Shown in pieces: positions 6,794 to 15,884 of a DNA stretch of 36,468 nucleotides. Source of the DNA: Kiritimatiellia bacterium (GTDB taxonomy: Bacteria; Verrucomicrobiota; Kiritimatiellia; UBA8416; JADHWI01); the NCBI GenBank assembly GCA_030744755.1, contig JASLPY010000055.1:1-36468 (forward strand), in the 5' to 3' direction. How positions within the stretch are numbered: the first letter of the stretch is position 1; each line of letters begins with the position of its first letter. The translations under genes and the position numbers were made by a program. The notes under the pieces are model-generated. The model was not told the origin of the DNA. It made no database searches and saw nothing but the letters and a program-made list of their open reading frames with translations.

Positions 6794-7066
6794 ATGGCGG
6801 AAGCCTTATTTGTTTTTGTTCTTTCAGTCTTTCTAGGCTTCGAGCTTATAGCGAAAGTGCCGTCCACGTTGCACACTCCGCTTATGTCCGGATCCAACGC
6901 CATATCAGGTATCACGCTAGTCGGTGCCTTGATGGCTGTCAGAGTTGATTCGCAGGTTGTCAGTATCATCCTGGGTGTATCCGCGGTAGCATTGGGGGCG
7001 ATCAATGTGGTTGGCGGCTATTTTGTGACAAACAGGATGCTCAGGATGTTCCGGAAGAAGGATTAG
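6794..7066 (+). CDS. pntAB: NAD(P) transhydrogenase subunit alpha part 2 (membrane)
   Basis: A 90-residue integral membrane subunit with about three transmembrane helices. It carries the domain-II sequence STLHTPLMSGSNAISGITLVGAL, which is highly conserved in alpha2 subunits of three-gene transhydrogenases and helps form the proton channel. GAGGAGGC just after the pntAA stop supplies the ribosome binding site. It lies 13 nt after pntAA and 10 nt before pntB. Secure. Confidence 0.96.
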   Translation: MAEALFVFVLSVFLGFELIAKVPSTLHTPLMSGSNAISGITLVGALMAVRVDSQVVSIILGVSAVALGAINVVGGYFVTNRMLRMFRKKD

Positions 7067-7076
7067 GAGTAATTTC

Positions 7077-8528
7077 ATGTCCGCAGTCTTAGAAACGCTG
7101 ATGCAAAACGACCTGCTCAGTTCGGTTGCTTATGTTACTTCGGCCATTCTGTTTGTATTCGGGTTGAAGCTCATGGGGTCACCTGATTCTGCCCAGCGCG
7201 GCAATTTGCTTTCGGCGGGTGGAATGCTGCTGGCCGTTGTCGTGACCCTACTGTCCTCTGGACTTGACTACAAATGGATCGCGCTTGGTGTAGCCATAGG
7301 AAGTGCCATAGGGTACGTGACGGCCGTGCGCGTTCAGATGACGGCCATGCCCGAGATGGTAGCTCTGTTCAATGGCAGTGGGGGACTCGCAAGCCTGCTG
7401 CTGGGTGCTTCCGAGTACACTTCACATGGTGCTGATCCCGAGTTCCAGGGCTTCACTGCATTTGTGACTTTCCTGGCAATCATCATAGGCGGAGTAACAT
7501 TTACCGGTAGTGTTATAGCCTGGGCCAAGTTGAGCGAGAAGATAGACGGTAAACCGATTCTTTACCCGGGACAGCAATTCGTGAATGCGGCGCTGCTGCT
7601 GACGGCACTGGTTCTGGGGGTTCTCTTTACCCTGGACCCAACCAGGGGAGTTCTGGTGGGGGCATCTTCCGGAGGGGGAGCAATGGTGCTTTCCAGCAGT
7701 ATCGTGTTCCTTGGCCTGGTTGTGCTGTCGCTCATGCTTGGCGTAATGGTTGTAATACCAATCGGCGGCGCTGACATGCCTGTGGCGATATCCCTGCTCA
7801 ACAGTTACTCGGGACTGGCTGCCTGTGCAGCCGGATACGCGATCAACAACAGCATACTCATTGTGGCGGGCGCCCTGGTGGGGGCGTCTGGAATAGTTCT
7901 TACCAATATCATGTGTAAGGCCATGAACCGGTCACTTGGAAATGTGCTCTTCAGTGGATTTGGTTCCGGGGCCGGCGGATCCGGTGCAGCCGTTGAAGGC
8001 GAAGCGAAAGCGGCAACTCCTGAAGATGCCTACTACGTTCTGGAAGCTGCGTCCACCGTTGTGATTGCCCCGGGGTACGGGCTGGCGGTAGCGCAGGCGC
8101 AGCACGCCGTGCGGGAGCTGGGGGACATCCTGGAAGATAACGGGACTGAGGTTAAATACGCAATACATCCGGTAGCCGGTCGCATGCCCGGCCATATGAA
8201 TGTTCTCCTGGCCGAGGCAAACGTGCCGTACGAACAGCTGGTGGAAATGGATGGGATCAATCCGCATATGCCGAACACGGACGTGTGCATCGTGATAGGG
8301 GCCAACGACGTGGTTAATCCAGCGGCTCGCGAAGATGAGACAAGCCCGATCTACGGAATGCCCATTATCAACGCAGACGCTGCGAGAACCGTATATGTTC
8401 TCAAGCGCTCCATGAACACGGGGTTCGCAGGCATAAGCAACCCACTGTTCTTCTGTGAGAATACACGGATGATATTCGGCGACGCCAAGAAGACCGTCGA
8501 ATCACTCATCGAGCAGTTCAAGTCCTAG
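7077..8528 (+). CDS. pntB: NAD(P) transhydrogenase subunit beta
   Basis: Membrane subunit plus C-terminal NADP(H)-binding domain III of the proton-pumping transhydrogenase. It has 483 residues. The first ~285 residues contain a series of transmembrane helices, with MPEMVALFNGSGGLAS at about 91-106. A linker with Ala/Gly-rich sequence (about 295-313) leads to domain III with VVIAPGYGLAVAQAQ (about 328-342), GRMPGHMNVLLAE and VIGANDVVNPAA. The position of the E. coli His91 appears to be Asn99 here (alignment by eye). The start at 7077 follows AGGAGT. The gene ends the operon and is convergent with secG; a hairpin pair lies between them. Confidence 0.97.
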   Translation: MSAVLETLMQNDLLSSVAYVTSAILFVFGLKLMGSPDSAQRGNLLSAGGMLLAVVVTLLSSGLDYKWIALGVAIGSAIGYVTAVRVQMTAMPEMVALFNGSGGLASLLLGASEYTSHGADPEFQGFTAFVTFLAIIIGGVTFTGSVIAWAKLSEKIDGKPILYPGQQFVNAALLLTALVLGVLFTLDPTRGVLVGASSGGGAMVLSSSIVFLGLVVLSLMLGVMVVIPIGGADMPVAISLLNSYSGLAACAAGYAINNSILIVAGALVGASGIVLTNIMCKAMNRSLGNVLFSGFGSGAGGSGAAVEGEAKAATPEDAYYVLEAASTVVIAPGYGLAVAQAQHAVRELGDILEDNGTEVKYAIHPVAGRMPGHMNVLLAEANVPYEQLVEMDGINPHMPNTDVCIVIGANDVVNPAAREDETSPIYGMPIINADAARTVYVLKRSMNTGFAGISNPLFFCENTRMIFGDAKKTVESLIEQFKS

Positions 8529-8588
8529 CAGCCCATCCTGGTTTAGCCTAGAAAGAGCAGTTGGAACAGTCGCTGTCCCGTTACCCCG

Positions 8589-8638
8589 GCGGAAGTCTTT
8601 GCGACTTCCGCTACATTTCATCTCTCCCCGTAGCGGAA
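8589..8638. terminator. Mutually exclusive hairpins between pntB and secG
   Basis: Arm 1 GCGGAAGTC (8589-8597) pairs perfectly with GACTTCCGC (8603-8611), loop TTTGC. The overlapping arm TTCCGCTAC (8606-8614) also pairs perfectly with GTAGCGGAA (8630-8638). Only one of the two stems can form at a time. The convergent position suggests transcription termination for pntB and/or secG, although there is no long T-run. Confidence 0.5.
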
Positions 8639-8678
8639 CTCGTTTATCCTCCGAAGCCTTTGTCGGACAAGGTCCAAG

Positions 8679-9188
8679 CTACTCGTTGGCAGCTTCTTCG
8701 GCCGGCGTCGCGGCCCCTGGTGCAGCAGCCTCGGGAGGTGCAGCCGGGACATCGACTGCCTCAGGTGACGGCGCTACCGGAGCTTCAGGCGTTGCGGTTG
8801 TGGCTTCCGGAATAGCCGGTGCAGACACGTCCAGAACTGATCCTTCAGGAACGGCGGTTGGTGGTGCTGCCGGGGGCTGTGGCGGTTGAAGTGGAGGAGC
8901 AACCGGTGCCTGTACAGCGATGCTGTCTGTGACCGATTCACCGCTCATGCCGCCCGATTGAAGCACAGCCAGTAGAGCCGTGTTCAGCAGAAAAACGATG
9001 GCCAGGGTAACGGTGATCTTAGTGATCACATTTCCTATCTGGGCTCCGAACAGGCTTTCGCCCATTCCAGACCCGAAGGCTAGTCCCATGCCTTGACTTT
9101 TTGTCTTCTGAATCAGGATGACCCCGATCAGAAGAACGGCGGACACGATTTCCACTACCACCAAGAGTGCTGTAAGAACGGCTCGCAT
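8679..9188 (-). CDS. secG: Preprotein translocase subunit SecG with long Ala/Pro tail
   Basis: Small membrane partner of SecYE in protein export. Two hydrophobic helices (about 4-26 and 54-76) flank the SecG signature region ILIQKTKSQGMGLAFG...GES. The family is usually 75-110 residues, but this one is 169: from about residue 90 it carries an Ala/Pro/Glu-rich low-complexity extension. The ATG at 9188 has GGAG about 7 nt upstream; a TTG two codons earlier is less likely. It is the last gene of gap-pgk-tpiA-secG, an order seen in many bacteria. Confidence 0.93.
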   Translation of the reverse strand: MRAVLTALLVVVEIVSAVLLIGVILIQKTKSQGMGLAFGSGMGESLFGAQIGNVITKITVTLAIVFLLNTALLAVLQSGGMSGESVTDSIAVQAPVAPPLQPPQPPAAPPTAVPEGSVLDVSAPAIPEATTATPEAPVAPSPEAVDVPAAPPEAAAPGAATPAEEAANE

Positions 9189-9243
9189 GATCAATCTCCA
9201 GTTTCTGTTCCAGTAAGTGTTCTCATCTCAAAACCGGAACACA

Positions 9244-10005
9244 TTACATGGCTGCCCGAACAATTTCAACAAAAGACCCGGCTACAAGCGCCGCGCCGCC
9301 AATGAGGCCGCCGTCGATGTCCGGCTGCGAAAGCAACTCGGCTGCATTGGCCGGCTTCATGCTTCCGCCATACTGTATACGTATAGATTCCGCTGAATTC
9401 TCATCGGCCATATCCGTAAGTACGCCGCGAATAAATGCATGCACTTCCTGTGCTTGCTCCGGTGTAGCCGTCAATCCCGTTCCGATTGCCCAGACAGGCT
9501 CGTAGGCAATGACCAGCTTGGTGATGCTATCGCCAAGCCCGGAAAGGCTTCCGGTTACCTGGTCACGCACAACATCCTCGGTCTTACCCGCTTCGCGCTG
9601 TTTCTGAGTCTCGCCGATGCAAACGATGGGAACCAGGTGCGCTTGGATTGCTGCCTTTACCTTGAGGTTAACGACCTTGTCGGTCTCCTTAAAGTCGCGG
9701 CGACGCTCGCTGTGTCCGAGAATCACGTAGTGACAGTACAAGTCCCGAAGCATTGCCGGACAAATCTCTCCCGTCTGTGCGCCGTAGTCCTGCCAGTGCA
9801 TATTCTGTGCGCCCAGCTTGATTACGGAATCAGCGATCGCATCTCCGACGGACTTCAATGCTGTAAATGGGGGGCAGAGAACCACGTCTACATCGGGACA
9901 CTCGTCCAGCTCGCGCTTTACTCCGGTAGCCAGGTCTTCTCCTTCGGCAACTGTCTTATTCATCTTCCAGTTGCCGGCTATTATCTTTTTTCTGAACTTC
10001 TTCAC
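9244..10005 (-). CDS. tpiA: Triosephosphate isomerase
   Basis: Glycolytic enzyme interconverting dihydroxyacetone phosphate and glyceraldehyde 3-phosphate in the cytosol. All catalytic residues are visible: Asn12 and Lys14 in AGNWKMNKT, His98 in GHSERR, and Glu169 in AYEPVWAIGTG, with the phosphate-binding QYGGSMKPAN near 211 and GGLIGGAAL near the C-terminus. At 253 aa it has normal length. It appears to start at GTG (10005), with GAGGAAG about 9 nt upstream. It lies 52 nt after pgk and 55 nt before secG. Secure. Confidence 0.98.
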   Translation of the reverse strand: MKKFRKKIIAGNWKMNKTVAEGEDLATGVKRELDECPDVDVVLCPPFTALKSVGDAIADSVIKLGAQNMHWQDYGAQTGEICPAMLRDLYCHYVILGHSERRRDFKETDKVVNLKVKAAIQAHLVPIVCIGETQKQREAGKTEDVVRDQVTGSLSGLGDSITKLVIAYEPVWAIGTGLTATPEQAQEVHAFIRGVLTDMADENSAESIRIQYGGSMKPANAAELLSQPDIDGGLIGGAALVAGSFVEIVRAAM

Positions 10006-10057
10006 TTTAAGAGCTTCCTCTCTTTACGTATCTGGATAGTGTCTATTATGCGGTCAA

Positions 10058-11308
10058 CTACTTGTCGGTCAAGGCGGCAATTCCGGGGAGATCCTTGCCC
10101 TCAAGGAACTCCAGGCTCGCGCCGCCACCGGTGCTGATATGGGTCATCTTGCCCGCGGTCCCGCTTTTGTTCACCGCAGCCACACTGTCGCCGCCACCGA
10201 TAATGCTGACGCAGTCAGAATCTGCAACCGCGCGGGCCAGTTCCATTGTTCCTCCTGCAAAAGGCGCCATCTCAAAGCAACCCATCGGCCCATTCCAGAC
10301 CACCGTTTTAGCTGCGGCAATCTCTTCGGCGAAAAGCTTGCGGCTTTCCGGGCCGATGTCCAGCGCCATCCAGCCATCTTCGATTCCCTTCTCCCCCACG
10401 ATCTTCGTCTCGGCGTCGGCACTGAAAGCGTCGGCCACGACATGGTCTATCGGGAGAAGGAACTTCACGCCCTTTTCCCTGATCTTGGCCAGGGTCTGGC
10501 GTGCCATTTCTATGCGATTGTCTTCGACCAACGAGTTGCCGGTGGGAATCCCCATGGCGCGATAAAAGGTGAAAACCATTCCACCGGCCACGATGATCGT
10601 ATCCACGCGGTCTACCAGGTTCATCACCACGTCAATCTTTCCGCTTATCTTCGCGCCACCTATGATGGCAACAAACGGCTTCTCGGGGGCGGCGACCGCG
10701 CCGCCGAGGTACTGAATTTCCTTTTCCAGCAGGAATCCTGCTGCACAGTTGTCAAAGTGCTTCGTTACAACGGCCATTGAAGCGTGAGCGCGGTGTGCTG
10801 TGCCGAATGCATCATCCACGTAGGCTTCGCCGAGCTCTGCCAGCTGCGTAGCGAAAGCGTCCTGGCGCTCTTTCATATCGGCCTTTGCTGCCACCTTCTC
10901 TTCATCGGTGGCATCATCGGCAAGTTTAACCTTACCTTCTTCTTCAGCGTGGAACCGGAGGTTCTCGAGAACAAGAACGTCACCCGGGTTCAAGGCTTCA
11001 GCCATGGCCTTCACTTCTTCGCCAACGCAGTCGGGAGCAAACTGGACGTCCTTGCCCAGAAGTTCTGACAGGCGATCCGCGGCGGGTTTCAGACTGAATT
11101 CCGGCTTCACCATGCCTTTCGGCCTGCCAAGATGACTCATCAACACAAGTGAGGCGCCCTGTTCGAGGATGTACTGGATGGTGTCGAGCGCCGACTTGAT
11201 CCTGGTGTCGTCGGTAACTGTAGTGCCGTCGAGGGGGACATTGAAATCCACTCTCATCAGGACACGCTTGCCCTGTACATTGACATCACGGACGGTTTTC
11301 TTGTTCAT
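10058..11308 (-). CDS. pgk: Phosphoglycerate kinase
   Basis: Makes ATP and 3-phosphoglycerate from 1,3-bisphosphoglycerate and ADP. Typical motifs include [10 protein letters not shown] (about 19-28), [37 protein letters not shown] and GGGDSVAAV in the nucleotide-binding C-lobe. At 416 aa it is slightly longer than the common ~395, owing partly to a charged insert after LENLRFH. It is second in gap-pgk-tpiA-secG. The gap-pgk spacer contains two hairpins. Secure. Confidence 0.98.
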   Translation of the reverse strand: MNKKTVRDVNVQGKRVLMRVDFNVPLDGTTVTDDTRIKSALDTIQYILEQGASLVLMSHLGRPKGMVKPEFSLKPAADRLSELLGKDVQFAPDCVGEEVKAMAEALNPGDVLVLENLRFHAEEEGKVKLADDATDEEKVAAKADMKERQDAFATQLAELGEAYVDDAFGTAHRAHASMAVVTKHFDNCAAGFLLEKEIQYLGGAVAAPEKPFVAIIGGAKISGKIDVVMNLVDRVDTIIVAGGMVFTFYRAMGIPTGNSLVEDNRIEMARQTLAKIREKGVKFLLPIDHVVADAFSADAETKIVGEKGIEDGWMALDIGPESRKLFAEEIAAAKTVVWNGPMGCFEMAPFAGGTMELARAVADSDCVSIIGGGDSVAAVNKSGTAGKMTHISTGGGASLEFLEGKDLPGIAALTDK

Positions 11309-11339
11309 GAGTTCTCTTGTTCCTTAGGCAAACTGCCGG

Positions 11340-11356
11340 GGCGCCACAGGGGCGCC
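11340..11356. other. GGCGCC hairpin between gap and pgk
   Basis: GGCGCC (11340-11345) and GGCGCC (11351-11356) are self-complementary and form a GC-rich stem upstream of pgk. Probably an mRNA processing or stability element between the two glycolytic cistrons. Confidence 0.4.
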
Positions 11357-11370
11357 GCGGCTCAATCAAG

Positions 11371-11394
11371 AATCAACAGGCAAATCCTGCCTGA

Positions 11395-11396
<2 letters not shown>
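11371..11396 (-). other. Hairpin overlapping the gap stop codon
   Basis: AATCA-(AC)-AGGCA at 11371-11382 pairs with TGCCTGATT at 11388-11396 with a small bulge; the gap stop codon lies inside the stem. Together with the adjacent GGCGCC stem it makes a structured gap-pgk junction. Confidence 0.45.
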
Positions 11397-12435
<1,039 letters not shown>

Positions 12436-12505
12436 TTAATCTGACGAAGGCAGGTGTCACTGTCCTGCAGATCCGCCATTTGTAAGCGTTCCCGACTCAA
12501 TCGAG

Positions 12506-12539
12506 GGTGAAACACCTTGACTTTCTGCCGCGTTTCACC
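12506..12539. promoter_or_regulatory. 8-bp inverted repeat in the gap leader
   Basis: GGTGAAAC (12506-12513) and GTTTCACC (12532-12539) are perfect complements with an 18-nt loop. If gap transcription starts near 12568, this would be a leader hairpin; otherwise it could be an operator. GGTGAAACACC within it is itself a small palindrome. Confidence 0.4.
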
Positions 12540-12575
12540 GAAAGAATCGTACCTACTCTCACTTTCGCACCCGTG

Positions 12576-12604
12576 GAGTTAATGAAGCTTGTCTCTAAAG
12601 TCAA
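12576..12604 (-). promoter_or_regulatory. Candidate sigma-70 promoter for gap operon
   Basis: Read on the minus strand: TTGACT (12604-12599, 5 of 6), a 17-nt spacer, TAACTC (12581-12576, weak -10). This would give a leader of about 165 nt before gap. Moderate to low confidence because the -10 is poor. Confidence 0.3.
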
Positions 12605-12694
12605 GTCTTATAGCTGAATAAAGCGGGCGAATGTTGCTGGTTTATTGCACATTTTGGACGTTTTTCTCTTTAAAAAGGGCATTAGGCCGTATGC

Positions 12695-12710
12695 TGGAAT
12701 GTCACTTGCT
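12695..12710 (+). promoter_or_regulatory. Sigma-54 (-24/-12) promoter for LptF/G-pilT-lpxL
   Basis: TGGAATG-TCAC-TTGCT matches TGGCACG-N4-TTGCW at 10 of 12 informative positions, with the invariant GG and GC exactly 10 nt apart. The GC lies 31 nt before the ATG at 12741, so the transcript would begin near 12721 and just include the AAGGAA ribosome binding site. Confidence 0.6.
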
Positions 12711-12740
12711 TGCTAGGAATTGAAAGGAACCGGGTAACGA

Positions 12741-13850
12741 ATGAAGCTGATCGACAGATATCTCCTGAGAGAGTACATACTCGTTCTCTCCTACTGCCTG
12801 ATCGGTTTCTCGATGATCTTCGTCATATACGACCTGTTTGATCATCTCTCATCCTTCATTGACAATGAAGTTTCCTTCACCCTGATTCTCCGTTATTACG
12901 CTTCGCTTCTTGCTCCCAGCCTGGAGTACCTTGCTCCGGCATCTCTCCTGCTGGCGACGCTCTACACTCTCTGGCAAATGACGAGGCGCAACGAACTCAC
13001 AGCCATGCGTGCCAGCGGAATCAGCATCTACCGCATAATGTCCTGCTTCCTTGCAGTGGGATTCTTTTTTACACTTACCACGGCCTTAATACGGGAGTGT
13101 GTCACGCCGAAGGCGATGGCATGGCTGCAGGATTTCGAGGCCGATGAAGATGAAGATGAAACAGGCTCGGGAGCCAGGGTATACCATGATCTGCCTTATT
13201 ACAGCAGTGTGGCCAATCACCTGTGGATGATTGGCCGGATGGATGCCGACGCTCCCAACAAGCTTCTGAACGTCAAGGTCACACGCGAGCGCCCCGACGG
13301 ATCGCGCTACGAGGAGCTGGAGGCCGATAGGGCGGAATGGCTCGACGGGCAATGGTGGTTCTACAACATGACTGTCCAGAAATATGACGAGGACGAGAAT
13401 CCGGTGGGTTCGGCCAAGCCCGTCATCGAGGGACATAGCACTGTCACGGAACTGCCGTTCCTGACGGAGCAGCCCCAGGATTTTGTCAACGAAATCACAA
13501 GCTGGGATTTTCTTCCCAGCGTAGCGGTCATCCGTTACCTTAAGCTGCACAAGGACCTGTCTCCCAAGGACAGATCCCAGAAGGTGCTGAGTCTCCACCA
13601 GCGGTTGGCGGCACCGTGGGCATGCTTCATTGTGACACTCTTCGCGATTCCGGCAGGTGTACGTGGAGGCAGGCGCAGCGCTCTGGCGGGGGTTTTCACG
13701 ACCGTAGGGTACTTCTTCGGCTTTTACTCGCTGATGCAGATTGGCCTGTTTCTCGGGTTGAGAGGGCTTATCTGGCCTTGGCTGGGAGCATGGTTGTCTA
13801 ATATAGTGTTCCTGTTTACGGGAACTGTAATGGTGTCACGCATTCAGTAA
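12741..13850 (+). CDS. LptF/LptG family LPS export permease (YjgP/YjgQ)
   Basis: Inner-membrane permease component of the Lpt machine, which with LptB extracts LPS and passes it to LptC/LptA. At 369 aa it has normal length. The layout is one N-terminal amphipathic/transmembrane segment (MKLIDRYLLREYILVL), two more helices around 50-125 with RRNELTAMRASGISIYRI between them, a large periplasmic beta-jellyroll region (about 130-265), and three C-terminal helices (about 290-365). I cannot assign LptF versus LptG, so no symbol is given. Only one such permease is in the window. AAGGAA lies 11 nt before the ATG. A sigma-54-type promoter precedes it, and pilT follows after 29 nt. Confidence 0.9.
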   Translation: MKLIDRYLLREYILVLSYCLIGFSMIFVIYDLFDHLSSFIDNEVSFTLILRYYASLLAPSLEYLAPASLLLATLYTLWQMTRRNELTAMRASGISIYRIMSCFLAVGFFFTLTTALIRECVTPKAMAWLQDFEADEDEDETGSGARVYHDLPYYSSVANHLWMIGRMDADAPNKLLNVKVTRERPDGSRYEELEADRAEWLDGQWWFYNMTVQKYDEDENPVGSAKPVIEGHSTVTELPFLTEQPQDFVNEITSWDFLPSVAVIRYLKLHKDLSPKDRSQKVLSLHQRLAAPWACFIVTLFAIPAGVRGGRRSALAGVFTTVGYFFGFYSLMQIGLFLGLRGLIWPWLGAWLSNIVFLFTGTVMVSRIQ

Positions 13851-13879
13851 CGAACGAACCGTGAAACAAGGAGATTGCA

Positions 13880-14971
13880 ATGTCCATACTTAAAGACCTT
13901 CTCAAAAGAGCGGTGGAGATCGGCGCTTCCGACATCCACATCAAACCGGACAAAGAGCCGTTCTTTCGAGCCCAGGGAGTGATACAGGAAAGCGGCTTTG
14001 ATGTGCTTACCCCGGCCGGCATGTCTGAGATAGTAGACAACATACTGCCGGAACACCTGGTTGCTTCGTACAAGCAGGAACACGAAGCGGATTTCTCGCT
14101 GCAGGAACCCGACGTAGGCCGTTTCAGGGTTAACGTCTTCCATTCCCAGGGCAATCCGACCATTGCCATGAGACATGTGAAGACCGAGATACCCACGTTC
14201 GCACAGCTGCGCCTGCCTCTCCACCTGGCAAAGCTCGCCGCTGTTCCCCGGGGAATCATTCTTCTTTCGGGTACCACGGGAAGTGGCAAGTCCACGACGC
14301 TGGCTGCGATTATCGGCGAGATCAACCGTACCAAGAGACGCCGTATCATAACGGTCGAAGACCCGGTGGAATACTTGTTCGAAGATGACCAGTCGCTTAT
14401 TACCCAGAGGGAGGTGGGGCTTGATACGCTAACATTCGATAACGCATTGAAGCATCTCATGCGCCAGGATCCGGATGTCATTCTGATTGGTGAAATGAGG
14501 GATGCGGTCAGTATCAGGACTGCGCTTCTTGCCGCGGAGACCGGCCACCTTGTCCTGTCAACCCTGCATGCAGGAATGGCCAACCTGGCAGTACCCCGAA
14601 TGCTGGACGTCTTTCCGGCCAACGAACAGGACCAGATACGAATGGGCCTGGCGGGCAACCTGCACGCGATTGTCTGCCAGCGTCTTCTTCAGGATATCTC
14701 GGGCAAACTGGTGCCATCGGTTGAAATCCTGATCAACACCTCAACGGTTCGGAAACTTCTTGAGAAGAACCAGATAGAGGTGCTGTCGGCGGCCATTGAA
14801 ACTGGTGCTGAAGACGGAATGCAGACTTTCAACCAGTCCATCTATGAACTGATTAAGAACGGTACGATTACCGAAGAAGAGGGCATGCGGTTTGCCACGA
14901 ATCCGGAATCGCTAAGAATGAACCTCCAGGGAATCTTCCTTGATGAGGGCCGCCGGATTCTGGCTCAATAA
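13880..14971 (+). CDS. pilT: PilT-type twitching motility ATPase
   Basis: Hexameric secretion-superfamily ATPase; in the family it powers type IV pilus retraction from the cytoplasmic face of the inner membrane. At 363 aa it is of PilT/PilU size. Visible motifs: Walker A GTTGSGKST (131-139), Asp box RRIITVEDPVEY (154-165), Walker B region DPDVILIGEMRD (197-208), His box TGHLVLSTLHA (221-231). The C-terminal region with MQTFNQSIYELIKNGTITEEE matches PilT proteins. AAGGAG lies 6 nt before the ATG. It sits between an LPS permease and an LPS acyltransferase gene with no pilus gene nearby. The PilT versus PilU choice is not certain. Confidence 0.9.
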   Translation: MSILKDLLKRAVEIGASDIHIKPDKEPFFRAQGVIQESGFDVLTPAGMSEIVDNILPEHLVASYKQEHEADFSLQEPDVGRFRVNVFHSQGNPTIAMRHVKTEIPTFAQLRLPLHLAKLAAVPRGIILLSGTTGSGKSTTLAAIIGEINRTKRRRIITVEDPVEYLFEDDQSLITQREVGLDTLTFDNALKHLMRQDPDVILIGEMRDAVSIRTALLAAETGHLVLSTLHAGMANLAVPRMLDVFPANEQDQIRMGLAGNLHAIVCQRLLQDISGKLVPSVEILINTSTVRKLLEKNQIEVLSAAIETGAEDGMQTFNQSIYELIKNGTITEEEGMRFATNPESLRMNLQGIFLDEGRRILAQ

Positions 14972-14974
14972 CGC

Positions 14975-15859
14975 ATGAAAAAACTGCGACATATAGCTGA
15001 ATACTTGGGGGTTCTTCTTTGCCTTTTCCTGGCAAAGCGCCTGCCGCTGAATTGCTCCGAGGCCGTGGCGACCGCCCTGGGAGATCTGTTCTTTCTTCTG
15101 GCGCGTAAACGCAAGCGCATTGCCTGCGACAACGTGAAGCGGACCGGCATAGCGACGGAGAAGGTGGAAATCGAACGAATTGTACGCGCGTCTTTTCGGC
15201 ACATGGCGATTCTCGTGGTGGAGGCTCTAAGGGCCCCGGAGTTTTTTGGCAGCGCCGACTTGCATGAGCACGTTACATTTGAAATTGCGCCTGAATCTCA
15301 GGCGTTCCTGGATGATCCCGCTCAAGGCATCATCTGTGCCTCGGCCCACATAGGCAACTGGGAGCTTGGTGGCTTCCTGCTGCACCGGATCAAGCCGATA
15401 CTTGTCGTAGTCCGAAATATGAATAACCCTTACGTGGATCGATTGGTTCGCGAGAAGACTCACAGGGGAGAATTCGACACGACACCCAAGAACGGTGCAA
15501 GTGGAACCCGCCTGATCCGGGTTCTGAAAAAAGGCAGCATGGTGGGCCTCCTGATCGACCAGTATGCCAGGCGCAGCCCCATTATGGCGGACTTCTTCGG
15601 TATTCCATCGGCAACGCATACTTCCCCGGCTCGCCTTCACATCTCGACAAAGGCGCCGATATGCATCGTGTTCGTGATGAGGCGGGGCCCCATGAAATAC
15701 ACTGTCTCTTTTTTGCCGCCAATCAAGTACGAGAAGACCGGCGACAGGGACAAAGACGTTCGCACGATCATCGAAACGATGAACGCTGAGCTCGAGAAAA
15801 TGATCAGGCGCCACCCGGAACAGTACCTGTGGGCTCACCGCCGCTGGCGGGATGTCTAG
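14975..15859 (+). CDS. lpxL: Lipid A late acyltransferase (LpxL/HtrB family)
   Basis: Inner-membrane enzyme of the LPLAT superfamily that adds a secondary acyl chain to the lipid A precursor. The H-x4-E catalytic motif is HIGNWE (His125, Glu130) in ASAHIGNWELGG. An N-terminal hydrophobic segment and several basic residues place it at the membrane. VGLLIDQYARRSPIMADFFG matches the substrate-binding loop of the family, and it ends with YLWAHRRWR, also typical. At 294 aa the length is normal. It starts only 3 nt after the pilT stop and has no obvious Shine-Dalgarno, so translation is probably coupled. Which acyl chain and position it acts on cannot be read from sequence. Confidence 0.9.
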   Translation: MKKLRHIAEYLGVLLCLFLAKRLPLNCSEAVATALGDLFFLLARKRKRIACDNVKRTGIATEKVEIERIVRASFRHMAILVVEALRAPEFFGSADLHEHVTFEIAPESQAFLDDPAQGIICASAHIGNWELGGFLLHRIKPILVVVRNMNNPYVDRLVREKTHRGEFDTTPKNGASGTRLIRVLKKGSMVGLLIDQYARRSPIMADFFGIPSATHTSPARLHISTKAPICIVFVMRRGPMKYTVSFLPPIKYEKTGDRDKDVRTIIETMNAELEKMIRRHPEQYLWAHRRWRDV

Positions 15860-15884
15860 GTTGTATGGATTGGCCGTCGCCGGT

